From Gordionus sp. m RMFG-2023 (lineage: Eukaryota > Nematomorpha > Gordioida > Chordodea > Parachordodidae): a stretch of 64,000 bases of DNA. Positions 13,191-26,075 of the stretch are shown piece after piece. The DNA lies in assembly GCF_954871325.1 (NCBI RefSeq), contig NC_088777.1, positions 35,441,366 through 35,505,365 of the forward strand. The letters are read 5' to 3'. Under the pieces are notes generated by a model, which did no database searches, was not told the DNA's origin, and saw only the letters and a list, made by a program, of their open reading frames with translations. Position numbers and translations under genes: made by a program. The stretch's first letter is position 1. Each line of letters starts with the position of its first letter.

Positions 13191-14341
13191 TACTCTTTAT
13201 TTTGATAATGTCTTCTGTCGATCTGCATCAGGGTATCAGAGATTTGAGGATGGGTATTTATTTATATTTGGGATAAAATTATTCAGTGATCTAATTTACA
13301 ATAATTCTGAAGTTTAATGATCAACTAAAACCTATAATCTTAAAATATTAATTTTGAAAATCACGACTGCACTGTAGATTGAAAATATATAACATTTCAA
13401 TAAATAAAAATATTCCAATAGCTATATTCAGACTCATGAATATGGGGAAGTGAGCAGGGCAGCAGCTTAGAGAGCCAAAATTAAACAGTTATAGTGGCTG
13501 CCAAATTTTGCTTATTATGATTTTAAAAGTGAATTATAATTTTAGAAAGGTATATAGATATTACACAAATTATACTTAAGAATATCTAATTCAGTCACTT
13601 ATTAGTTATTACCAATTTATATTTTTTTAAATAATATAATGCGTGAATATTGTCTAATTCATATTCTAAGCTGCTTATTCATGAATCCTATTTCAAAAAT
13701 GACAAAAATAGTTCGATATTTTATAATTTCTTTAACCTCAGGCAAATTTTAGTCTTATTTTTATACAAAACATCATTCCATAAAAAATTTGAAAAATATA
13801 TAATAAATAAAATTTTATAGAGCATTTGCTTTTCAGCTAAAAAGCCTGTTTCAAGTTTAATACGCAAGACAAAATCAATTGGCTTAGGCATGGGAAATCT
13901 TTCAAAATAATGTTCTAATAAAAACATTGGATATTCTAGAGTGTTTCTCTATTTAACCTCTTGGTTGTTAATAGGTTTTCAAACAAGAATATAGTAACTA
14001 ATATAGTATTATTAGATAATCAACCAATTTTTAAGGACATTTGTTTTTTTGTCTTTTATCTTTAATACGATCTCCCAGAGATAGAACAGACATCTTCCTA
14101 ACACTCATGGTGGGATATCCATGCTATTTTTAAGATCAACGGGGCACTGCGGGCAACAATTGGCCTCTCAAATATAATTTTATTTATATATTAATTATAA
14201 CGTAATAAAATTTAATTTTGCGTTATTAAAATTCAACTATATAAGCTAATTAATGAGAGTCACATATATGGTATTCGTATAAATTTATTTTATTTGATAA
14301 TTGAAATTTTCCTAATTTCTATAAAATTTATTACACAACAA

Positions 14342-15039
14342 AGGTAAACAAAAAAGTACCAGTACATCAGAATGTATCAAAGAGGGAGGGGATGATTTTT
14401 TTACGGTGTCTAAGGATAATATATTGGATGTTAATAATAAGGCGATAATCAAAATCGATTATTCACAGGATTTGAAGGATTTAGAAACAACTATCAAAAA
14501 CCTATCGGCTTTAAACGATGAATTGAAGATAAAGTTTTTATCAATTTATTTTTAAAAATTAGGAAAATTAAAAAGTCATACATAATATACGTAACAACTT
14601 TAAATATATATATTTGATTCCATTAATTTTTCAACAAAGTTTTTTAATCGACCAAACAAATTACAATAAAATAAAATACTTAGGCTCAACCAATTACAAG
14701 TGACAGCGATGGAACGAAATCATGGAGTAAAGAACTTGAACAAAGATATAGTTGACTTAAGAAGTTCCCTAAATAAGTTATGCGCCAAGATCGAAATCAC
14801 AGAAAATAGGATAAATGGCATGGATCAGCAGAACGCCAAACTTAAGCTCCACATTCAAAAACAGAAAGAAGAGAAGGTTTCTTTAGATGCCAAGGTTGAA
14901 TTAGCGAAAATGAAATACGAGAAAGTCAACAGGGAGGCATCAGAGAGTGTAGATATTGTCAGAGAACGAAGAAAGATGTTGGAAGGTAAGGAATCCAATT
15001 TCGAAGCGCTCATGACCCAATTGTATGAGATCAAATACC
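14342..15039 (+). CDS. Candidate coiled-coil protein, two internal exons
   Basis: I do not recognise the gene. An open stretch ends at a GT donor after 14533. The next exon begins after TTAG at 14684 and runs to a GTGAGA donor after 15039. Joining them over the 150-bp intron keeps phase (AA|G) and gives one continuous heptad-rich helix: ...LNDELKIK then LNQLQVTAMERN... onward through about 118 codons rich in K, E, L, N and Q. Codon composition is less AT-skewed than the flanks, which supports real coding. Long helical proteins of cilia or centrosomes look like this, but no family-specific motif is visible. The 5' edge of the first exon and any further exons are unknown; a lone ATG exon near 13209 is possible. 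It could also be a gene fragment. Confidence 0.5.
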
Positions 15040-16395
15040 GTGAGATTTGTTTTAGAATTTATAATATTTTATAGATGCCATATCAATTTGGTTAAGAAGG
15101 ACACTAAATAACTGCTGTATGATAAATCACTCCGCTCTAGTCTACTCTAAAATGGTTTAGAAAAATTGACTAGCGCCCTTAAAGACTAGACCCATTTTAG
15201 AATTGCACCTAGAGGCTGAACTTTTTTTTAATGACTCGAAACACTAATAAGCATATTACCCAACATCAAGCACAATTATTTTTCTAAGCTATATATTTTC
15301 AAAATAAAAAAAAATATTATTCTTTATTTAATATTTTATAATAGGGTAGGGAAACATGCCAACCCTCAAAGGCAAACGACAATAAAATTAAAATGACTTG
15401 ATAATATTGACTAATAATATCTCGTTATTCCACTTATCTACTTTTATGTTATACATAAAAATAATTTTTTTAACAATATAAATCTTTCCGAAAAATATAT
15501 TTTGGAAAGGATGAGCTACACCCGGAGAACTATGAGCTTGAGGCGCTATTGAGCTTCTAATATTGATTATATAAAAATGATATATATTATTGCAACTACT
15601 TTATTGATAATAATAAGGCATAATGGAAAATAATTATAAAAATTAGTGAAATTTATTGACAATTTAAACAAATAAAGAAAGGTTAAAATTGTAATAGGAT
15701 CCATGGGCCCAAAAAGTGCATTTATGTGGGACAAAGACCAATAAAGATGCATTAATTAGATAATTTTCTTTCACTTTCTTGAATATCTTGATTTAGACAT
15801 AAAGTTGTTTCTTTAATCTTGATTTACATCTTTTAACTGTTGTCTAACCCAAGTTTGTTTTCTCCATAAAGGCTAGTAATGACAGATTTTAATTAATTTT
15901 ATTAATGATTTCCTCATTTATTAGTTCTTCTTTCTAATATGATTTCTTAACATATTAAAATTTCAATAAGCAAAATAAATTTTAAAAATAACGCTTAAAA
16001 AGCTCATATGAACTTCTGAAAAGTAGTCCCAGACCATCAATATCTTATATTATTATATGACACATTTTTTTGTTCAAATAAAGAATATTTTTTTATAGAA
16101 TAGGGTTCTTTTATATAAGATGGTTATTGGATAATTAAACCTTTATTATTTATTATTTTTTATTTTTTATAAAGTGCAGCATTTAAAAAAGTTACTTTTG
16201 AGGGTATAAATCATATAGTTATAAAAATTTTATATGTGATCCTATATTAAAATAATTATACCCGCCTATGTATAATTATTCGGTTAAAAAATTAAAACCA
16301 TTAGAGTTGAATAATCTTGAAAAAACCTCAAGGCTTGCAAGAACCTGGGGCTCATAAGATCCCCGCTTTCCCATATTTGCTACCAATGGGCCTAT
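15040..16395. other. AT-rich DNA, no gene seen
   Basis: No further coiled-coil exon and no recognisable repeat end was found here. If the gene upstream continues, its next exon lies outside what I can identify. Confidence 0.45.
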
Positions 16396-16398
16396 ATA

Positions 16399-16520
16399 CA
16401 GGGGTGTGAAATCGGCGCCCCTCCCCCTTGAAAAATAGAAATGGGATTTTATTAATAAAATATCTAAAATATTTAAAAAATAATTTAAAATATTAGTGAT
16501 TTATTATTTCACACCCACCG
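16399..16520. repeat. Short hAT-like relic
   Basis: CAGGGGTGTGAAATCGG at 16399 is answered about 110 bp later by TTTCACACCCACCG, an imperfect inverted end. The size and termini suggest a deleted non-autonomous element. No clear target duplication is present. Confidence 0.35.
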
Positions 16521-17095
16521 AAACAAAATGTTAGATACGCAACTCTTTGTTAAAAAGGAATTATAAAATGAACTACATAAAAATTTGCTTATTAATATAT
16601 GAAATAGAAGCATTTTTGAACATTTATAACTTATTAAAAAATTAATTGAATCAAGGCCTGGAATATTTTTTTTGGAAAATCTTTAATTCTTTTATTTTAT
16701 TTCTTTGCTTGTAGAACGATTCTTTATTTTTTATAATTCCCGATATATCGGATTTAACTTAGAATTAAAAGCAGACTATTCCATAACCCTAATATTAAAA
16801 ATCAATACGAATTTCGATGATTGGCATGGAGTAATTTCTTCTGAAAGATTAATTCTTTATATGCAAATCACGCTCGAATGATTTAGAAGTTTTTCCTATA
16901 ATACTTGCGAATATCTTAATCAATATTAATTCTATTGATTGTACACATATTTCCTTAGCATATACCTGGCCATATAACATCACAACAGACTTTTTAAGAC
17001 AATTTGAATTGATGACTTCGTTTTTCTTTCCTGTACCAAAGATTTTACGTTTAAATATTTCAAAACAGATATTGATTTATTGATTAAAATAACGT

Positions 17096-17593
17096 GACTA
17101 TATAAAAAATAGAGAAGCTGAAATATCATCCGAATCTATGTGAATCAGGTATAAGCTTGCTTGTGAATAAGATAATTTTTGTATACATATAATTTATATT
17201 TTACTCTAATGCTTAGCAAAGGGATTATTATATGTATATATTAGTAGTTGGAAATGATTGTATGAAATCGTTTTTTATAGTGAAAATAAATGTTTTAAGC
17301 TTTTAATATATCTTCTTATAAAAATCATAGTATAAAAACAAATGTTTATTAGCTTATGTTATAGCAAGAAATTAAAAGAGCGCGATTTTCTAGTTTAAAA
17401 AAAAGAAGCAAGGTATAGTTGGTAAGAAAAGTAAAACAATTATGAAATTATTTTACAAATCATTTTCACCTCACACCAAACCCATTTTCGCTTGAAAATA
17501 ATTAATGCGAATAAAAGTGCGCTATCTTAATTGTTGACAAGACGTAACCTTATAGTTTACTTACCAGAATAAATGAGATATGAAGCCTTAATT
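17096..17593. repeat. Direct duplication, left copy
   Basis: This ~500-bp stretch aligns along its whole length with 27081-27573 in the same orientation. Shared blocks include GAAATATCATCCGAATC, TTGCTTGTGAATAAGATAAT and CCAGAATAAATGAGATAT. Small indels and many substitutions separate the copies. No open frame is shared. The hAT element at 19121-26783 lies between them. Confidence 0.7.
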
Positions 17594-18704
17594 ATTGTTT
17601 CATAATCCCATTTTAATTTCTATTTTGACAAAAAATTCAAAAACATAAATCTATTTAAACTCGGAACTGCTTTATTTTTTAAATTTCAGACCCCCAAATT
17701 GCAGGCAGAGCTCAATTGCCCGAATATAAAAAATTTTATGCGTGCTGAGCACACTTTTGCTATTCCTTAATCATGCCACACAAATTAATTACTAATCATA
17801 TAAAATTTTACTTAAAAAAATAAAATGGTAGGATCGGATTTCGAAGACACTTCAAGAGGAAAAACCTTAAAGTTTGATAATCTATTGATGAAAGATTTTT
17901 TAAATATACATTTACACATTTATTTTACTTATAATAAAAAAAATTAATTACATGATATAGAACTTGTCAAAAACGAAGTTAGCACCCGTTTTTAAATCGA
18001 ATTAGATTTGTATTAGTGTTTGACATAATGGATAATAAATGTATAAGTAAAAAATTATTACCCAATAAAATACAGATGTTGTCTGAGTGGCTATTTCATT
18101 AAAATAGTCATTTATACAGGTGACAATTATTAAAAGTGTTATCACTTTAGTGAGCGTTAATAAAATCTGTTGTATATCAGATTTTATTACCTTCATTATT
18201 TATAGGGCTGTAATCGTGGAAGGCATAAAAAAAATTAGTGTCATCCCCTTTCCAAAAAATTTTATTTTATTTTATCGTATTTTAGCATATTTTAATATTT
18301 TTTTATCATGAAATAATCATTATAAAATATTTTATAAATAAAATTTATATATTAATGTAAATAATCATAGAAGATTTTTTTAAAATATAAATAAACGAAT
18401 GAATAATATATGTTTCATGACAATATGTATAAAATAGTTTTTTAAATTAAATGTCCTTAAAAAAATAGGTTACATTTAAATAAATCTATGTTTCTGGAAT
18501 CATAACAGTAATATATTTATAATTCCAAAAACTAACCTTTTCCTATTTCAATTGGTTCTTAAAAACAGAGAAAGTTGTATTAACACAATTCCGTGTAATA
18601 TTGCTGAATGTAAGCGCGACCTTCAACTTATGAATGCCATTATGACAGATTTGGGTGCAAGTCTTATTATAAAATATATTTTCAGTTTAATGAACGTTAA
18701 TGGA
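17594..18704. other. AT-rich DNA, no gene seen
   Basis: Two overlapping short frames on opposite strands at about 18002-18311 have no recognisable motif. I see no gene or complete element. Confidence 0.5.
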
Positions 18705-18939
18705 CAATAGCGTCACTAGGGGGGAGACGCAGGGGCTCGAGCTCTGTGAAAAAGTTGAAGAGCCGCCTCAAAATTTTTTGAATTTTTTATAACACTAAGA
18801 AAAGGTATTTCAGGATATAGTTATCTAAAAAAAAGAAGGTAATTTTGGATAATGTTAACTAAAATAAAAGGTAATTTTGAAAATAAATTTAAAAAAATTT
18901 CTTGAGCTCCAGATTGTAATGGTGTTAGTGACGCCCCTG
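18705..18939. mobile_element. Short non-autonomous hAT-like MITE
   Basis: The right end is the complement of CAGGGGCGTCACTAACACC and the left end reads CAATAGCGTCACTAGGGG. The flanking 8 bp are TTAATGGA and TTAACGGG, six of eight matching, consistent with a decayed target duplication. The inner part contains GAGCTC and an A/T-rich core. No coding sequence. Confidence 0.55.
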
Positions 18940-19266
18940 TTAACGGGCCTGTCATTGGAATTCTTCCCTATGTATTAAAAAGTGGCGGACAAGTCACAGG
19001 TCTGCTAGCAAAATCAAGGAAAACGTACCGTTAAGATTATTTAAAATATCAAAAGATTCGTTATTGCGAATATTGTAGTTATCCTTTCATTTAATCATCA
19101 TTTTATTTAATGCAATATACCAGGGATGTGAACCCTTCGACAAAAAAAAGGGTCCGGGTCCGGGTTCAGAGGGAACATAAAAATAATGACTCAAAATAAG
19201 ACTTTTTTTCATTCATTATTTATTATACTTCAATATATACACATTTATAATTCGAAATGAGATAAT

Positions 19267-21131
19267 TTATATTTTAAATATTTTATTCAATCGCACAATC
19301 ATGATATCTTCTAAAATATAATCCTTCAGATTTCTATGTAAATTAGACAAAATATATTTCAACGATGAAAATCCACGTTCTACGCTTACCTAAAATAGAT
19401 AGTCATTTTTATAATACATAAATTTTTGTACTTGTGTGGCCGGTACAGCCATGATGATTCTAGACAAGGTATATAATTCTGGATATATTAAAGAATTTTC
19501 CTCCCAGAATTTTATATTGTTTGCATCTCTATTTATTCTCTTAACTTCCGAGAACTTTTCTATTAAAGATACAATAGATATTTTTTGCTCCTTTCTATCA
19601 GATGATTATATAAATTTTTTTTCTCTATCTAATAGTAAAATTTCCAGATCATCAATATCATTATCATTATCATTGTTATCGCTACAACCAGTAGATATTG
19701 TTGTAGCCTCCAATATATTGTAAATAATAGAGTTTTGGGTAAATCTTCAAGATCGTCTATAGCCATTTGTTTTTGCTCACTACTTAATAAAACCTGATAT
19801 CGCGGGTCTAAATATATCGAAGCACATACAACACTATTTTGTAAATATTGTTGCTCTCTTATTTTCATATTTTCTAATACTTCATTTGAAAAAGAACTTG
19901 TTAATCTCCCTAACTCTAATCGACATCTTAACCATATGCCATAAAAATCCAATAAACATAATTGTTCTGCTTGAATCTTAATGTTGTTATTTTTAAAGGA
20001 ACCAGCACACTAGTAAGCTCTTTTACTTGATTCCAATCATCTTCTGACAAAATGATTTTACATGCTCCTAAAAATCGAAATCTTTCAAACTTAATAATCG
20101 CTCTAGCATCATACATATAGAGGACCAACGTGTTGTGCAATCTAAAATTGCCATTTGCCTTTTCATGGATTTTAATATTCTAACAATTGTGGGAGTTCTT
20201 AAATATTTTACAACATCCCTTGCTTTATCAATTATAGTTTTAAAGTGACTATTTTTTAGGGAATCATTAATAGCCTATTGTAGCGTATGGGCTGCACATT
20301 TGATACAGTATATTTTTGTGGAGAAATATTTTGTTATTTGCAAATCAATTTCACTTATTTTCTCATAATTATCATCATCATCATCTATATCATCAATTTC
20401 TTCCAGTGAACATTCATTTAATAATTTGATTGATTTTACTAGATTGGCACCATTATAAACGTTTCTTATAGGAATATGAAATTTATTTAATGTTTCTAAT
20501 ATCATTCTTTTTATATTTTCAGAAGTTGAACTCTCTTTAATCTCCTTCATAGCTAAATTTCTTAATATTATATTATTTCCTTTTATATACTGTATATTTA
20601 TTCCTAGAATATTTCTCCCTAATCTTTAGGCGGAATCAATTTTTAATGAAATTAATTTGTTTTTTGTTTCTTTTATTATTTTTGCTTGTATTTTTTTCGA
20701 TTCATTAACCACTAAGTCCTTAATTTTAAAACGGTTAATTGATGTTCCAATTGCCTTACTAATAGGATCAATAATTTTTTTTAAACCAGAATCCTCAATA
20801 ATATTGAAAGGCCTTCCATTTATTGTAACAAGCTCAACTAAAGCATTCATCAAATTCTCCTCAGACATTTGAATATGAATGCTTTTTTTAAAGCAAAATT
20901 TTCATTATTTTCATCCTTCTTTACAATACTGACAGTAGACTTTGTAACAATGTCTTCTTCCAAAAATTTGGTTTTTCTATTTAAATATTCCTCAAAGATT
21001 ATAGAATGATGTCTTTTTAAATGTCTTTCCAGGTTAGTATTGTGTAAACCTTTTAACATTAGGTGGCAGGTTTTGCACTCAGAATCCCCTTTAGTTGCAT
21101 TGTACTCTAACAAAGTATCTTTTAATTTCAT
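19267..21131 (-). pseudogene. hAT transposase, BED zinc finger, decayed
   Basis: Reading from 21131 downward, the N-terminus (21131 to about 20850) has a BED-type zinc finger: C-x2-C (SECKTCHLM) followed by an H-x-H type LERHLKRHH segment. The middle (about 20868-19629) carries hAT core features, including an acidic cluster, a CAAHTLQ-type block and a YLDPRYQ block. The C-terminal dimerisation region reads AVPATQ then VSVERGFSSLKYI and LHRNLKD. These two parts are separated by a short GT...AG intron of about 46 bp near 19391-19436 that joins CAA to GTA in frame. The frame is broken several times, for example between about 20868 and 20850, at about 20620-20550 and at about 19940, so it is unlikely to make active protein. 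Known role of the family: cut-and-paste transposition in the nucleus. Confidence 0.85.
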
Positions 21132-22309
21132 ACTAAAAAAAACAAAATTTAATTTGTTTAAAACTTAAAAGTATAGACAAAGGTTAAGAATGCACAGGAA
21201 CCTCTGGTGCAAAAATGACTTAAAAATTGGATATTCTGTAGAAAATAGGAAAATTTGGGAGGAAATAGGAAAAACAAAACTTGAATTATGATCAAGTGAT
21301 AAAGAAAATTTTAGCTGTAAAGGCTAAATTTATTAAATTATAATTTGGTAAAAATAAAAAATTATAATTTAATTTAAAAGGTGTTGAAAAATTATATAAT
21401 TTCTATCACAATTTTATTTATAGTAATTTTTTATATATATTTTATGGAAAAATTATCTTTCAAAATAGATTATATTATTGGTTTTCCAAATATTTATTAA
21501 ATATTGATATAATTATTTACAACATAATATTTATTAAATATATAAATAAAATCTAAACATAACTATTATCAATTATCAAATAGGTTCATACAAAATTAAA
21601 TAACTGAAAGGTAACATAAAATAATAAATACAATTAAATATTTACATATCTTTATCAAGCATTTTGAATATTTTAATTTTTTTAAAACTTAAATGTGTCC
21701 AAAGTGTTTTGTTATTAATTTGTGAAAATTTTAAGGATTTTTTCAAAACTTGGAAGCAGCCTAAATAAAATAGCTAATTTTTTTGATATGATAATTTGAA
21801 TATATTTGATAACTTATAATAAAATTATATATTTGGAAAACACTGCCAATTTTGATTAATTTAAATTTACTGCTCAAAAAACATAACCTTAATATTTTAA
21901 CACTGCAAAATAATCACTTAATAAAATTTTTATTAAAGATATTAATAAATTAGCCTTTAAAATTAAAATATTATTACTTGCAGTACAAAATAATTCCAAA
22001 TATTTCACTTTCAAATCAAAATAGTCAAAGTATTTCTAATAAGTGCAAATAAATTTACATAATAAAATATTATTACTTACACTATAAAATAATGTATGGT
22101 ATCAATATCTAAATAAAATGAAATGAAGTCCAGGAAGAAAAACGAAAGAAAAACGCGAAGATAAAATAAATGATTCCACGAAAAAAATTATAAAAATTTA
22201 TATTATTTTTTAAAAATTATATTTTTACACTAATTTAAAAAAAAACAAATTTTAAGTTAAAAATTTTTAACACTCTGAACTAGTGTTGCGTAATCGGCTA
22301 ATTTAAGCC

Positions 22310-22495
22310 GACTAAAAACGGCTTAGCCGAGATTTTAGGTGGAAAAATCGGCTAAGCCTAATTAGGTATAGCCTAAAAATCGGCTAAGCCCAAAAATTGG
22401 CTAAGCCTAAAAATGGGCTAAGCCTAAAAATTAGCTAAGCCTAAAAATTGGCTAAGCCTAAAAATGGGCTAAGCCTGAAAATTGGCTAAAATAAA
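22310..22495. repeat. Tandem GGCTAAGCCTAAAAAT array, left
   Basis: About ten head-to-tail copies of a 17-18-bp unit lie just inside the left terminus. The motif GGCTAAGCC is itself nearly palindromic. An inverted, more diverged set lies at about 26555-26695. Confidence 0.7.
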
Positions 22496-22867
22496 TTAGT
22501 CAAAATTCTGCATCGATGCTTAGCATTATTTATTATTTATTTATTTTAGTAAAATAATATTTTTTATTTATATTTAATGTAAATATTTTATTATTATCAA
22601 CAAATAAACATGATATGATTTAATATTTTTTATTTATATTATTATATTTTGAAATGAAAATAAATTTATAATTTATTAGTGATTTTCACAATCTTCTTTG
22701 TAAATACATCTTTTATTGAGGAATTATATTGTAAATTTTATTAGATAAATAAACAATCTTTTAGGTGAAATCTTTTATCATTTTTTTAAAATTATCTATT
22801 TATTATTAAATGAGGTGGATTTTATGAAACTTTTTTGATGTTATTTTATGATCTTTTTAAGGATAAT

Positions 22868-24480
22868 ATTTTAATGTGACAATTGTCATAATCGTTCTTT
22901 TATAAGTTTTTTGAATTTTTTTGAAGAAAGTATGTTAAAATAAGTATTAATAACATGTGTAAATACAAATTTAGTGAAGATGTACTAATGAAAAGTGACA
23001 ATTGTCATAATCGTTATTTTTAAAGTTTTTCGATTTTTTTTGACGAAAATATGTTAAAATAAGAATTAATAACATGTGTAAATATAAATTTAGTGAAGAT
23101 GTACCAATGAAAAGTGACATTTGTCATCGTTATTTTATAAGTTTTTTGAATTTTTTTGACGAAAATTTGTTAAAATAAGTATTAATAACATGTGTAAATA
23201 TAAATTTAGTGAAGATGTACCATAGAAAAGTGACAATTGTCATAATCGTTATTTTTAAAGTTTTTTGAATTTTTTTGACGAAAATATGTTAAAATAAGTA
23301 TTAATAACATGTGTAAATATAAATTTAGTGAAGATGTACCAATGAAAAGTGACAATTGTTATAATCGCTATTTTTAAAGTTTTTTGAAATTTTTTGACGA
23401 AAATATGTTAAAATAAGAATTAATAACATGTGTAAATATAAATTTAGTGAAGATGCACCAATGAAAAGTGACAATTGTCATAATGGTTAATTTTAAAGTT
23501 TTTTGAATTTTTTTGACGAAAATTTGTTAAAATAAGTATTAATAACATGTGTAAATATAAATTTAGAGAAGATGTACCAATGAAAAGTGACAATTGTCAT
23601 AATCGCTATTTTTAAAGTTTTTTGAATTTTTTTGACGAAAATATGTTAAAATAAGTATTAATAACATGTGTAAATATAAATTTAGTGAAGATGTACCAAT
23701 GAAAAGTGACATTTGTCATAATCGTTAATTTTAAAGTTTTTTGAATTTTTTTGAAGAAAATATGTTAAAATATATATTAAAAACATGTTTAAATAAAAAT
23801 TTAGTGAAGATGTACCATAGAAAAGTGACAATTGTCATAATCGTTATTTTTAAAGTTTTTTAAATTTTTTTGACGAAAATATGTTAAAATAAGTATTAAT
23901 AACATGTGTAAATATAAATTTAGTGAAGATGTACCAATGAAAAATGACAATTGTCATAATCGCTATTTTTAAAGTTTTTTGAATTTTTTTGATGAAAATA
24001 TGTTAAAATAAGTATTAATAACATGTGTAAATATAAATTTAGTGAAGATGTACCAATGAAAAGTGACATTTGTCATAATTGTTATTTTTAAAGTTTTTTG
24101 AATTATTTTGAAGATAATATGTTAAAAAAAATATTAAAAACATGTTTAAATAAAAATTTAGTGAAGATGTACCATAGAAAAGTGACAATTGTCATAATCG
24201 TTATTTTTAAAGTTTTTTGAATTTTTTTGACGAAAATATGTTAAAATAAGTATTAATAACATGTGTAAATATAAATTTAGTGAAGATGTACCAATGAAAA
24301 GTGACAATTGTCATAATCGTTATTTTTAAAGTTTTTTGAATTTTATTGACAAAGATATTTTAAAATAAGTATTGATAACATGTTTAAATAAAAATTTAGT
24401 GAAGATGTACTATAGATAAGCGACAATTGTCATAATCGTCATTTTAAAAGTTTTTTGATTTTTTTTGACGAAAATAGTTA
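22868..24480 (+). repeat. Left array of ~119-bp units
   Basis: About 14 units are marked by GTGACAATTGTCATAATCG at about 22875, 22996, 23114, 23229, 23348, 23467, 23586, 23707, 23825, 23944, 24062, 24181, 24300 and 24420. Each also carries TTTTTTGAATTTTTTTGACG and AGTGAAGATGTACCA. The 12-bp palindrome TGACAATTGTCA is one of the best-kept parts. Two subtypes alternate irregularly (AATATAAATTTAG versus AATAAAAATTTAG). Confidence 0.8.
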
Positions 24481-24759
24481 ACTTGCATCGATATTGGTTT
24501 TAAAATAGAAAAAAAAGTTTACCCAAATTTTAAACAGGATTGTCTGGTGAAAATTGGTAAAAAAATCTAACTTAGGATTAGATATTTTGATATAAATTTT
24601 GCATATTTATTTCTGACCCGATGAACAAATGTAATAAAATGCCAATGTTTTTGGGGAAGAATCTATTATTACCATATGTTTTTCTATGGCATATACTCAG
24701 GCAATTTTAATTTTACAATCTATATTTTTACCCATTTACATCAAAGAAATTTTAAAAAT

Positions 24760-26075
24760 AACGATTATGACAAATGTCACTTTTCTATAGTACATCTTCA
24801 CTAAATTTTTATTTAAACATGTTATTATTACTCATTTTAACATATTTTCGTCAACAAAAATCAAAAAACTTAAAAAATAATGATTATGACAATTGTCGCT
24901 TATCTAGAGTACATCTTCACTAAATTTTTATTTAAACATGTTATATATACTTATTTTAAAATATTTTCGTCAAAAAAATTCAAAATACTTTAAGAATAAC
25001 GATTATGACAATTGTCACTTTTCATTGGTACATCTTCACTAAATTTATATTTACACATGTTATTAATACTTATTTTAACATATTTTCGTCAAAAAATTCA
25101 AAAAACTTTAAAAATAACCATTATGACAATGTCAATTTTCTATGGTACATCTTCAGTAAATTTTATTTAAACATGTCAATACTTATTTTAACATATTTTC
25201 TTCAAAAAAATTCAAAAAACTTATAAAATAACGATTATGACAATTGTCACTTTTCTATGGTACATCTTCACTAAATTTTTATTTAAACATGTTTTTAATA
25301 CTTATTTTAACATATTTTCTTCAAAAAAATTCCAAAAACTTATAAAATAACGATTATGATAATTGTCACTTTTCTATGTAACATCTTCACTAAATTTTTA
25401 TTTAAACATGTTTTTACTACTTATTTTAACATATTTTCTTCAAAAAAATTCAAAAAACTTTAAAAATAACGATTATGACAAATGTCACTTTTCATTGGTA
25501 CATCTTCACTAAATTTATATTTACACATGTTATTAATACTTATTTTAACCTATTTTCTTCAAAAAATTCAAAAAACTTATAAAATAACGATGACAAATGT
25601 CACTTTTCATTGGTACATCTTCACTAAATTTATATTTACCATGTTATTAATACTTATTTTAACCTATTTTCTTCAAAAAAATTCAAAAAACGTATAAAAT
25701 AACGATTATGAGAATTGTCACTTTTCTATGACACATCTTCACTAAATTTTTATTTAAACATGTTTTTAATACTTATTTTAACATATTTTCTTCAAAAAAT
25801 TCAAAAAACTTTAAAAATAACGATTATGACAATTGTCAATTTTCTATGGTACATCTTCACTAAATTTTTATTTAAACATGTTATTAATACTTATTTTAAC
25901 ATATTGTCGTCAAAAAAACTCAAAAAACTTTAAAAATAACGATCATGACAATTATCACTTTTCTTTGGTACATCTTCACTAAATTTATATTTACACATGT
26001 TATTAATACTTATTTTAGCCTATTTTCTTCAAAAAAATTCAAAAAACTTATAAAATAATGATTATGACAATTGTC
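24760..26075 (-). repeat. Right array of ~119-bp units, inverted
   Basis: About 12 units are the reverse complement of the left array, marked by CGATTATGACAATTGTCAC at about 24763, 24882, 25003, 25121, 25238, 25357, 25471, 25588, 25706, 25826, 25945 and 26062. Short open frames at 25005, 25482 and 25715 are repeat by-products. Confidence 0.8.

Noticed and set aside
25005-25933. Three short frames of about 72 codons
   Set aside because: By-products of the repeat units in the right arm of the fold-back element.
22868-26075. Regularly spaced repeats that could suggest a CRISPR-like array
   Set aside because: The whole ~119-bp unit repeats, with no unique spacers, in two inverted arms bounded by transposon ends in a spliced, eukaryotic genome.
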